A stretch of 64,000 nt of DNA from Oceanibacterium hippocampi (GTDB lineage Bacteria; Pseudomonadota; Alphaproteobacteria; Sneathiellales; Sneathiellaceae). Of this stretch, positions 1 to 7,357 are shown one piece after another. The stretch's first letter is position 1. Every line of letters begins with the position of its first letter. The notes under the pieces were generated by a model. It was not told where the DNA came from. It made no database searches and saw only the letters and a list, made by a program, of their open reading frames with translations. A program made the translations under genes and the position numbers. The stretch lies in contig NZ_FWFR01000004.1 of assembly GCF_900172325.1 (NCBI RefSeq), forward strand, positions 62,001-126,000. The letters are read 5' to 3'.

Positions 1-1
1 C

Positions 2-1315
2 TGGTCGGCGCTCGATACGGCCGAGCGCGCGCGGCACATGAACGCGCTCGCGGCGATCATGCGGGAGCGGATGCAGGATCTCGCCGAGCTCGAATCGCTG
101 GTGACCGGGCGGGCAATCCGGGAGATGCGGGCACAAATGTCCCGGATCCCCGAATGGCTGGAGTATTTCGCGGCCATTGCCCAGGGCCTGGAGGGTGAAG
201 CCAACCGCGTCAAGGGCGGTCTCGTGACGCTGACGCAGTACGAGCCGCTGGGCGTGGTCGGCCTGCTCACATCCTGGAACCACCCGGCCCTGATCCTCGT
301 CAAGAAGCTCTCGGTTGCACTTGCCGCGGGCAATGCCTGCCTGGTCAAGCCGTCCGAGCTCGCGCCGCTGTCGCCGCTCCTCATCGCCGAATGGTGCGTC
401 GAGGCGGGCCTTCCGGACGGCGTCGTCAACGTGGTGACCGGCGACGGCCGAGCCGGCGCGGCCGTCTGCGCTGCCAGGGAAGTCGGCATGGTCGACCTGA
501 CCGGCGGGACGGCGACCGGTCGCAAGGTCGCGGCGGTCGCGGCGGAACGCCTGATCCCCTGCACGCTGGAACTCGGCGGCAAGGCGCCGGTGATCGTCTG
601 GGACGACGTCCCGGTCGAGGAAGCGGCTGCCGGCGCGGTCTTTTCGGCCTTCGTCGCCTCCGGTCAGACCTGCGTCTCGGGCTCCCGCTTTCTCGTCAAG
701 CGGAGCATCCACGACGCTTTCGTCGCGGCTCTGAAGGCCCGGGCCGACGCACTCCGCGTCGGCGATCCCGCCGATCCGGCAACCGACATGGGGCCGGTCA
801 TCTCGGCGGCCTCGGCGGAACGATGCTTCGCCTATATCGAAAGCGCGAAGGCAGACGGCGCCCGGCTCGTCGCCGGTGGCGCGAAGCCGTCACTGCCGGC
901 GCCGTTCGACGCGGGTCATTTCGTCCCGCCCACGGTGTTCGCGGATGTCGATCCGGCGCACAGGCTGTTCCGCGAGGAAATCTTCGGGCCGGTGATCGCG
1001 GTGACGCCCTTCGACGATGAGGATGACGCGATCCGGCTCGCGAACGACAGCCCGTTCGGACTCGGCGCCAGCATCTGGACCCGTGATATCGGCCGGGCCC
1101 ATCGCCTCGCGGCAACGGTCCGCGCCGGCGTGATCTGGATCAACGATCATCACAAGAACGACCCGCGGTCGATCTGGGGCGGCTTCGGCGAAAGCGGCTA
1201 TGGCAAGGAAAACGGCTGGGACGCCCTCAGGAGCCGGATGCGGAAGCGGAGCGTGGTCATCCGCACCGCGTCCCGGTTCGACGACTGGTTCGCCGGTGGC
1301 GCGCGCTATGGCTGA
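2..1315 (+). CDS. Aldehyde dehydrogenase family protein, 5'-truncated
   Basis: NAD(P)-dependent aldehyde dehydrogenase that would oxidise an aldehyde to its acid. The reading frame is open to the left edge, so the N-terminus lies outside the window; the first in-window ATG (38) is internal. Visible ALDH marks are the general-base Glu in LELGGKAP (codon at 569), the catalytic Cys in ASGQTC (codon at 671), the substrate/cofactor segment TSWNHPAL, and the C-terminal EEIFGPV and NDSPFGLGAS blocks. It ends 312 bp before the ABC importer. It could supply an aldehyde-oxidation step to that cluster (a hydratase-lyase would release an aldehyde), but this is inferred from position only. Substrate unknown. 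Confidence 0.93.
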   Translation, partial: WSALDTAERARHMNALAAIMRERMQDLAELESLVTGRAIREMRAQMSRIPEWLEYFAAIAQGLEGEANRVKGGLVTLTQYEPLGVVGLLTSWNHPALILVKKLSVALAAGNACLVKPSELAPLSPLLIAEWCVEAGLPDGVVNVVTGDGRAGAAVCAAREVGMVDLTGGTATGRKVAAVAAERLIPCTLELGGKAPVIVWDDVPVEEAAAGAVFSAFVASGQTCVSGSRFLVKRSIHDAFVAALKARADALRVGDPADPATDMGPVISAASAERCFAYIESAKADGARLVAGGAKPSLPAPFDAGHFVPPTVFADVDPAHRLFREEIFGPVIAVTPFDDEDDAIRLANDSPFGLGASIWTRDIGRAHRLAATVRAGVIWINDHHKNDPRSIWGGFGESGYGKENGWDALRSRMRKRSVVIRTASRFDDWFAGGARYG

Positions 1316-1627
1316 CCGGGGAGGATCTATTGCGGGTATCTGTTCGACCTCAGTTTGTATGCAATTCTTTCAAAATTGTGCATCAAAAGAATTGTTCTGA
1401 ACACGATGACCGCGTAAGCTTTTGTTTAAGCAGGCAAGCCTGTCTCGGAAAAGCCGGAAACGAAAAATATTCCCGGCCCGACACGGCAAAAGACAGAAGC
1501 GGCCTGCAGGGGGCCGAACAGGCAAGCGATGCGACAGGATCCGGACGCATCGGTCGATCCTGGCCGACAGGAAACTGGCGGTCGGAGAAGGCAGATCCGG
1601 GGCTGTCCTAACCAGGGAGACAGGGTG
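1316..1627. promoter_or_regulatory. Intergenic region with paired inverted repeats upstream of the ABC importer
   Basis: This gene-free stretch holds the likely promoter of the downstream import operon. CAATTCTTT (1362-1370) and AAAGAATTG (1386-1394) form a perfect 9-bp inverted repeat with a 15-nt spacer. It overlaps two short dyads, TTGTATGCAA (1355-1364) and TTGTGCATCAA (1376-1386), that resemble GntR/FCD-type operators (TTGTATACAA-like, from memory). It is AT-rich compared with its surroundings. I see no convincing -35/-10 pair and no riboswitch consensus. Confidence 0.45.
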
Positions 1628-2656
1628 ATGCGAGTATCGGAGCGGAAGATATCCAGGCGGTTCATGATGACCGTTCTGGGGGGAGTTGCCACGGCGGCGG
1701 TCATGGTGTCGGGAATCAGCAGCGCGATGGCGCTCGAGAAAGTCTCGATGCGGCTGAAATGGCTGACGCAGGCCCAGTTCGTCGGCTTCTATGTGGCCAA
1801 GGCGAAGGGATTCTACGAGGAAGAAGGTCTCGACCTCACGATCAATCCCGGCGGACCGAACCTGAACGGCGAGTCGCTCGTCGCGTCGGGCGCGGAGAAC
1901 TTCGCGGTCGCTGGCGGCGCCGAGAACATGCTGAAGAGCCGCGCCAAGGGATTGCCGAACGTGGGCATTGGCATGATGCTGCAGCGGACCCCGTCCGCCT
2001 ATATCGCGCATGCGGATTCGGGCATCAAGTCGCCGCAGGATTTCAAGGGCAAGACCGTTTCCACCTTCTTTACCGGCGCCCACAACACGCTTTACGCGGT
2101 GCTCTCGAAGGAGGGCGTCGCAGCGGATGACGTCAAGGTCGTCCCGCAGGCGGTCTCGCTTGCCCCGTTCGTCGACCGGCAGGTCGATGTCGCAACGGTG
2201 ATGATGTTCAACGAACTGATCGTCCTGAAGAATCGCGGCGTCGACATCACGGTGTTCGAGGCGGAAGAGTATGGCGTCAGCTTCCCGAGCGACACGATCA
2301 TCACCAACGAAACGATGATCAAGGACAAGCCGAAGGTCGTTCAGGGCTTCCTCAATGCCTCGATCCGCGGTTGGAAATACGCCCATGAGAATCCCGAGGA
2401 GACGATCGACATTCTCATGGAAGCGGCGCCGAGCCTCGATCGGGCGCATCAGGCCGCCATGCTCGAGGGGGTCAGCAAGCTGATGGTTGCCGACAAGGGT
2501 ACGTCCGAGGGGATCGCTGTCCTCGACCGGGAGAAACTGGAAGGTGTGCGCGCCTACCTGATCGAAAAGGGTGAACTGCCCGAAACGGTGAAGCTCGACG
2601 ATGCGATGAATACGAGCTTCTGGGCTGCCGTCCCGGATGCCTACAAGAAGCCGTAA
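1628..2656 (+). CDS. ABC transporter substrate-binding protein, NMT1/SsuA-like
   Basis: Periplasmic binding protein of the NMT1/THI5-like (SsuA/TauA) superfamily, 342 aa. The start at 1628 follows a purine-rich stretch (gggagacagg) and gives a signal peptide with KISRRFMM followed by a hydrophobic segment ending near AMA. The mature part opens with VSMRLKWLTQAQFVGFYVA, typical of the family, whose members bind pyrimidine precursors, sulfonates, nitrate or aromatic acids. The family includes importers for phthalate-like compounds. The ATPase and two permeases follow directly. No TPP riboswitch consensus lies upstream, so a thiamine-precursor role is not supported. Substrate unknown. Confidence 0.92.
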   Translation: MRVSERKISRRFMMTVLGGVATAAVMVSGISSAMALEKVSMRLKWLTQAQFVGFYVAKAKGFYEEEGLDLTINPGGPNLNGESLVASGAENFAVAGGAENMLKSRAKGLPNVGIGMMLQRTPSAYIAHADSGIKSPQDFKGKTVSTFFTGAHNTLYAVLSKEGVAADDVKVVPQAVSLAPFVDRQVDVATVMMFNELIVLKNRGVDITVFEAEEYGVSFPSDTIITNETMIKDKPKVVQGFLNASIRGWKYAHENPEETIDILMEAAPSLDRAHQAAMLEGVSKLMVADKGTSEGIAVLDREKLEGVRAYLIEKGELPETVKLDDAMNTSFWAAVPDAYKKP

Positions 2657-2677
2657 GCATCTGGACCGAATATCAAA

Positions 2678-3565
2678 ATGGCTGGGAGCGCGCTGGACCG
2701 TGTTGAGACCGACAAGCCTTACGAGGCCCTTGCCGTGACGGGCAAAGCCGAAGCATCGGCCGGTTCGCCCATCATCGAGCTGGCGCAGCTCACGAAAACC
2801 TTCGATAGCAGCGGCCAGAAGGTCGTCGCTATCGAGGGGGTCGATCTCGCGGTCCGGCCGGGTGAGTTCGTCACCCTCGTCGGGCCGAGCGGCTGCGGCA
2901 AGAGCACGCTGTTCAATATCGTTTCAGGGCTGCTCGACGCGGACACCGGCGGCAAGATCCATTTCAAGGGCGAGGAACGCCAGGGAAAGGAGTTGCTCGG
3001 AACGGTGTCGTTCATGCCGCAGCGCGACCTGCTGCTGCCCTGGCGCCGGGTCATCGACAATGCCGTGATCGCGCTCGAGGTCGAAGGCATGCGCCGGAAG
3101 GAGGCGCGCGAGAAGGCGCAGGTGATGTTCCAGGAATTCGGCCTCGCCGGATTCGAGCGGCATTATCCACACCAGCTGTCCGGCGGCATGCGCCAGCGCG
3201 TCGCCCTGATGCGTACCTTCCTGTTCGAACGCGACCTGATGCTGCTGGACGAGCCGTTCGGCGCGCTGGACGCGCTGACCCGTGTCATGATGCAGCGCTG
3301 GCTGCTCGGGATCTGGCAACGGCACCGGCGATCGATCCTGTTCATCACCCATGACGTGGACGAGGCGATCTTCCTCGGCGACCGAGTTGTCGTCATGACT
3401 GCCCGTCCGGGCCGGATAAAGCTCAGCCGGGAAATCGACCTGCCGCGTCCGCGCGATCCGCATGTGACGACGACGCCGGAGTTCCTCGCGATCAAGGCCG
3501 ACCTCATGGAAGCGATCGAGGAAGAGAGCATGAAGTCGTTCATGTCCCAGGACGAGCGGGGATGA
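2678..3565 (+). CDS. ABC transporter ATP-binding protein, nitrate/sulfonate/taurine type
   Basis: ATPase subunit of the NMT1-type importer, 295 aa. Walker A is GPSGCGKST (residues 69-77), the signature is LSGGMRQR, Walker B is LMLLDEPFGALD, and the H-loop is FITHDVDEA. A roughly 30-residue N-terminal extension precedes the ABC domain, so the true start might lie slightly later. It sits 21 nt after the binding-protein gene and overlaps the first permease by 4 nt (ATGA), indicating translational coupling. Confidence 0.94.
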   Translation: MAGSALDRVETDKPYEALAVTGKAEASAGSPIIELAQLTKTFDSSGQKVVAIEGVDLAVRPGEFVTLVGPSGCGKSTLFNIVSGLLDADTGGKIHFKGEERQGKELLGTVSFMPQRDLLLPWRRVIDNAVIALEVEGMRRKEAREKAQVMFQEFGLAGFERHYPHQLSGGMRQRVALMRTFLFERDLMLLDEPFGALDALTRVMMQRWLLGIWQRHRRSILFITHDVDEAIFLGDRVVVMTARPGRIKLSREIDLPRPRDPHVTTTPEFLAIKADLMEAIEEESMKSFMSQDERG

Positions 3566-4314
3566 CGTCCTGGCGGAATCAGGCGACGCCGGTCGCCGCG
3601 ATTGTCATCGTTCTGATCGCGTGGGAGCTGCTGGCCCGGGCCAATGCCTCGCCGAACATGCTGCTGCCGCCGATTACCGCGGTTCTGGCGGACATCTGGG
3701 CGAATCTCGAAATCCTTCTCAGGGGCGTCCGAAGAACGCTGACCGAGACCCTGCTTGGCCTCGTGTTCGGCGCTGCCTTCGGTTTCGTGGCCGGGGCTGT
3801 CTTCGCGCAGGTTCGGATATTCGAGAAGATGTTCTTTCCGCTGTTCGTGGTGTCGCAGACCGTGCCGGTGATCGCCTTCGGCGCGCTCGTCGTCATGTGG
3901 TTCGGAAACGGCATCATGTCGAAAGTGGTGATCGCCTTCTACCTCACCTTCTTCCCGGTGACGGTGAACACCCATCGCGGCCTGCTGTCCGTCGATCAGC
4001 AGCGGGTCGATCTCCTGCGAGCCTTCGGTGCCTCGTCCTGGAAGATCTTCTGGAGCCTGCGGCTGCCCGCGGCGCTGCCGAGCATCATGGCATCGCTGCT
4101 GCTGGGCGTCAGCCTCAGCCTGATCGGCGCCATCGTCGGCGAGTGGTTCGGTGATACCGTCGGCCTCGGGATCCTGCTCGTGCAGGCGATGTATGCCGAG
4201 GACATGGTGCGGCTCTGGTCGATTATCGTCTTCTGCGGGCTTCTCGGAACCGGGCTCTACGGCATCGTCGCCTGGTTCGCCCGGCGGTATGTCTGGTGGG
4301 GAACGGAGTACTGA
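3562..4314 (+). CDS. ABC transporter permease, SsuC/TauC-like (first of two)
   Basis: Inner-membrane permease of the BPD_transp_1 fold, 250 aa, with about six hydrophobic segments. The cytoplasmic EAA-type loop that contacts the ATPase is LLRAFGASSWKIFWSLRLPA, followed by LPSIMASLLLG. Its ATG overlaps the ATPase stop by 4 nt. A second, different permease gene follows at once, so the channel is probably a heterodimer rather than the homodimer usual for SsuC or TauC. Confidence 0.93.
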   Translation: MTSWRNQATPVAAIVIVLIAWELLARANASPNMLLPPITAVLADIWANLEILLRGVRRTLTETLLGLVFGAAFGFVAGAVFAQVRIFEKMFFPLFVVSQTVPVIAFGALVVMWFGNGIMSKVVIAFYLTFFPVTVNTHRGLLSVDQQRVDLLRAFGASSWKIFWSLRLPAALPSIMASLLLGVSLSLIGAIVGEWFGDTVGLGILLVQAMYAEDMVRLWSIIVFCGLLGTGLYGIVAWFARRYVWWGTEY

Positions 4315-4316
4315 TC

Positions 4317-5051
4317 GTGGCACGGGCCGGCTACCTCGCTCTCGGGATTTTCATCATCGGCTGCCTCTGGGAAGCGGCGATCGCGATATTCGCACTGCCG
4401 CCGTTCATCCTGCCGCCGCTGGCCAGCATCGGTGGCGCGATCTGGAGCGAGTTCCCGTTCCTGATGCGCGGGCTTCGGGCGACGCTCACGGTCGCCGGTG
4501 CCGGCTACGCCGTGGGCGCCGTCGCCGCCATCCTGCTCGCCCTTTCGATGGTCCTGGTCCCGACGATCGAGCGCGTCGTGAAGCCCGTCATCGTGGCGAT
4601 CAACTCGGTTCCCGTCGTCGCCTACGCACCGCTCTGCCTTGTTTGGTTCGGCATGGGCCCGGCCTCGAAGATCGCGATGGTCATCCTCGCGGCCGGCTTC
4701 ACCGTGTTCGTCAACGCCCTTCAGGGGCTGCAGTCCGTCGATGCGGCGGGCGTCAATCTGCTGCGAAGCTTCGGCGCCGGGCCGTTCCGGATCGCCTGGA
4801 TGCTCCGCTTGCCGGCGGCACTGCCGGCGATCATCACCGGCCTCCGGGTCGCCGTCGTGCGCAGCATGATCATCGCCATCGTGGCCGAGATGCTGGGCGC
4901 TTACGAAGGCCTCGGCCGAATCATCTACGAATCCACCCAGCAGATCGAGTTCCTGACCCTGTGGGCCGCGATCATCGTGGCCTCCACGGCGAGCATGATC
5001 GCCTACGGCATACTCGTCGTCATCGATCGCCGTCTGGTCTGGTGGAAATAG
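4317..5051 (+). CDS. ABC transporter permease, SsuC/TauC-like (second of two)
   Basis: Second permease of the same importer, 244 aa from the chosen start. The frame is open from an earlier GTG at 4296, but the GTG at 4317 lies just after the upstream stop and has a GGAG-type Shine-Dalgarno (about 4305-4308) at good spacing, so I prefer it. The EAA loop reads LLRSFGAGPFRIAWMLRLPA. Similarity to the first permease suggests a duplication that diverged into a two-permease channel. Confidence 0.9.
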   Translation: MARAGYLALGIFIIGCLWEAAIAIFALPPFILPPLASIGGAIWSEFPFLMRGLRATLTVAGAGYAVGAVAAILLALSMVLVPTIERVVKPVIVAINSVPVVAYAPLCLVWFGMGPASKIAMVILAAGFTVFVNALQGLQSVDAAGVNLLRSFGAGPFRIAWMLRLPAALPAIITGLRVAVVRSMIIAIVAEMLGAYEGLGRIIYESTQQIEFLTLWAAIIVASTASMIAYGILVVIDRRLVWWK

Positions 5052-5067
5052 ACCGCGTACCGAAACC

Positions 5068-5086
5068 GGCCGCAACGGCCAACCTT
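5068..5086 (+). terminator. Short hairpin with T-run between importer and hydratase genes
   Basis: GGCCG (5068-5072), loop CAA, CGGCC (5076-5080), then AACCTTTTT. The stem is only 5 bp, so this is a weak or partial terminator or attenuator, or a site that protects the 3' end of the importer message. The hydratase gene begins 24 nt later, so expression probably continues past it. Confidence 0.4.
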
Positions 5087-5109
5087 TTTCAGTCTGGGAG
5101 CTAAATCCG

Positions 5110-5952
5110 ATGAGTGCACCGAAGCGTGAATTTGTGAAGGTCGAGAAGCAGGACGGCATTGCCTGGACCTATCTGAACCGGCCGCACAAGAAGAACGCCA
5201 TGAGCCCCGGCTTGCATCTGGAGATGCACGCGACGCTCGACGAGCTGGAAGCGGATCCGGAAACCAAGGTCGTCGTCATTGCCGGCGCGGACGGCGTGTT
5301 CTCCGCCGGCCAGGATCTCAAGGAATATTTCCGCGATCTCGACGAGAACCCTGCCGAGGCCAAGCGCATCCGGGGTATTTCCAACCGCTGGCAGTGGGAT
5401 CGGCTTTACATGTTCGACAAGCCGACGATCGCGATGGTCGAGGGCTTCTGCGTCGGCGGCGCCTTCACGCACATGCTGGCGACCGACTTCGCCATTGCCT
5501 GCGAGGACACCACCTTCTCGTTGTCCGAGGTGAACTGGGGCATTCTGCCGGGTGGCATGGTCAGCAAGGCGCTGGCCGACGCGGTGCCGCTGCGCCAGGC
5601 GCTCTACTATGCCTGCCTCGGCGATCCCTTCGACGGCAAGGAAGCGGCCCGCATCGGCCTCATCACCTACGCCGTTCCGAAGGAACTGATCCGCGAGGAA
5701 GTGACCAAGCTGGCGCACAAGCTGATGTCGAAGAGCCCTGCCGCGCTGCGTGCGACGAAGCAGGTCATCCGCCAGGTCCGGCAGATGGATTTCGGTCAGG
5801 CGGCCGATTACATGCAGGTCAAGAAGGACGCCATTCGCGTTTCCGACCCCGAGAACTCTTACAACACGGGGCTGCAACAGTTCATCGACGAGAAGAGCTA
5901 CAAGCCGGTCTACGCCCCGTTCAAGAAGCGCGACGAGCGCGAGAAGGGCTGA
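5110..5952 (+). CDS. Enoyl-CoA hydratase family protein resembling p-hydroxycinnamoyl-CoA hydratase/lyase
   Basis: Crotonase-fold enzyme of 280 aa with a GGAG Shine-Dalgarno (5097-5100). It shares the HCHL (feruloyl-CoA hydratase/aldolase) pattern: NRPHKKNAMSP, AGQDLKEYFR, WQW, LSEVNWGI with the catalytic Glu at residue 140, and a C-terminal FIDEKSYKP. Compared from memory with Pseudomonas HCHL, Glu143 is kept (E140), but Ser123 is Thr (T120) and the phenol-contacting Tyr239 appears to be Gln (Q236). HCHL splits a hydroxycinnamoyl-CoA into an aromatic aldehyde and acetyl-CoA. With these changes the substrate may differ or the reaction may stop at hydration. Neighbours (CoA-transferase, CoA ligase, ALDH) fit a CoA-dependent acid pathway. 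Confidence 0.88.
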   Translation: MSAPKREFVKVEKQDGIAWTYLNRPHKKNAMSPGLHLEMHATLDELEADPETKVVVIAGADGVFSAGQDLKEYFRDLDENPAEAKRIRGISNRWQWDRLYMFDKPTIAMVEGFCVGGAFTHMLATDFAIACEDTTFSLSEVNWGILPGGMVSKALADAVPLRQALYYACLGDPFDGKEAARIGLITYAVPKELIREEVTKLAHKLMSKSPAALRATKQVIRQVRQMDFGQAADYMQVKKDAIRVSDPENSYNTGLQQFIDEKSYKPVYAPFKKRDEREKG

Positions 5953-5995
5953 GACAGACCGTCCTGAATCGAGCCTGATGCGGGGGAGAAGCGCG

Positions 5996-7144
5996 ATGCC
6001 GGGGCCATTGGCGGGATTTCGTGTGGTTGAGTTGTCGACGATGATAACGGGTCCGTTGACCGGCATGCTTCTGGCCGACATGGGCGCGGACGTCATCAAG
6101 ATCGAGAATCCGGAAGGCGGCGATCCGTTCCGCAGTTACGGGGGCGGCGAGTACAGCGCGCAGTTCTGTTCCTACAACCGGAACAAGCGGAGCGTTGCCA
6201 TCTCGCTGAAATCGGAAACGGGGCGCCGGCTTCTGGAGAAACTCGTGACCGGCAGCGATGTCCTGATCGAGAATTTCCGCCCCGGGGTGATGGAGCGGCT
6301 GGGATTCGGGGACGAGCGCCTGCGGGCGCTCAACCCGCGCCTGATCCGCTGCTCGATCACCGGCTTCGGTCGGGGCGGACCCTACTCGTCCCGGCCCTGT
6401 TACGACGCCATCGCGCAGGGCCTGAGCGGCATGTCGAGCCAGTTCCTCGATCCCGACAAGCCGCGCCTGGCGGGCACGACGATCTCCGACAACGTGACCG
6501 GGCAATATGCCTGCTACGGCATCATGGCCGCGTTGCTGGAGCGCGAGCGGACCGGCGTCGCGCGCAGCGTCGACGTCAACATGCTCGACGCGACGATGGC
6601 CTTCATGCCCGAGCCGTTCGCCTATTACACCCAGAACGGCGAGGTCGCTGACGCCTATCTGCGGATCAAGAATTCGCAGGCCTATGCCTTCCGATGCGCT
6701 GACGGCAAGATGCTCGCCACGCACATGGCGTCGCAGCAGAAGTTCTGGATGCAGTTCTCCGAGGCGATCGGCCGGCCCGACCTCGTTGACGACCCGAGAT
6801 TCGCGACCCTTGTCGGACGGGTCGAAAACTACGAGGCGTTGCTCGATATCGCCGGCGGAATCTTCGCCGAGCATCCCCGTCTCCACTGGATACAGCGGCT
6901 CGAGCAGTTCGACATTCCCTTCACGCCGGTGAACTCGATCCCCGAGGTTTTCGAGGATCCGCAGGTGCAGCATCTGTCGAGTTTCATGACGCTGTCGCAC
7001 CGGGAGAAGGGCGACCTCACCGCCCTGCGCCGTCCCGTCACGTTCGACGGATCGCGCGCCGACCAGCCGACCGTGGCGCCGCCGACACTCGGCGAACATA
7101 CCGCCGAGGTGCTGCGCGAGTGCGGGCTCGAGACTGGCGACTAG
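5996..7144 (+). CDS. CaiB/BaiF (family III) CoA-transferase
   Basis: Moves CoA between carboxylic acids, here about 382 aa. Start choice: ATG 5996 has a GGGGGA Shine-Dalgarno (around 5981-5987) at good spacing and begins MPGPLAGFRVVELS, the usual family start; ATG 5978 in the same frame is possible. The expected nucleophile Asp is in SDNVTGQYA (D165). Other family blocks are GADVIKIENPEGGDPFR, NRNKRSVAI, IENFRPGVMERLG and ITGFGRGGPY. It lies 43 nt after the hydratase gene and before a strong hairpin terminator, so it is probably the last gene of the first transcription unit. It would load CoA onto the acid that the hydratase uses. Confidence 0.94.
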   Translation: MPGPLAGFRVVELSTMITGPLTGMLLADMGADVIKIENPEGGDPFRSYGGGEYSAQFCSYNRNKRSVAISLKSETGRRLLEKLVTGSDVLIENFRPGVMERLGFGDERLRALNPRLIRCSITGFGRGGPYSSRPCYDAIAQGLSGMSSQFLDPDKPRLAGTTISDNVTGQYACYGIMAALLERERTGVARSVDVNMLDATMAFMPEPFAYYTQNGEVADAYLRIKNSQAYAFRCADGKMLATHMASQQKFWMQFSEAIGRPDLVDDPRFATLVGRVENYEALLDIAGGIFAEHPRLHWIQRLEQFDIPFTPVNSIPEVFEDPQVQHLSSFMTLSHREKGDLTALRRPVTFDGSRADQPTVAPPTLGEHTAEVLRECGLETGD

Positions 7145-7181
7145 CGGTCCGGGCCCGGACTACCGCCCGACTTGTCGACAC

Positions 7182-7210
7182 AAAGGCCGCCTCAAGGGGC
7201 GGCCTTTCCT
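7182..7210 (+). terminator. Rho-independent terminator after the CoA-transferase gene
   Basis: A perfect 10-bp stem, AAAGGCCGCC (7182-7191) and GGCGGCCTTT (7198-7207), with a 6-nt loop, followed by CCTTTGTTTG. It lies 38 nt past the CoA-transferase stop and separates that operon from the acyl-CoA ligase gene. Confidence 0.8.
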
Positions 7211-7357
7211 TTGTTTGAAGGAAGTGCGGGTTGATCGCTGGTGTCGCGTGCTCGCGATTTAGGGCTGAAACCAGTTTGGCCGACGGGCGATATCGATTGG
7301 CGCTGCCCCGCGAGATGCGTCCCGAGGTCGGGAGGTAGGCTGGTTCCCGTACTGGCA

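Noticed and set aside
1316-1627. TPP riboswitch upstream of the NMT1/THI5-like binding protein
   Set aside because: The family name suggests thiamine precursors, but I find no CUGAGA/ACCUGAUC-type THI-box sequences in the leader.
1370-2449. 359-aa antisense frame over the binding-protein gene
   Set aside because: Sequence composition is typical of antisense GC-rich DNA (Arg/His/Asp-rich), and the plus-strand gene is clearly conserved.
5068-5086. Strong operon-ending terminator between the importer and the hydratase
   Set aside because: The stem is only 5 bp and the next gene starts 24 nt later with its own Shine-Dalgarno; listed only as a weak site.
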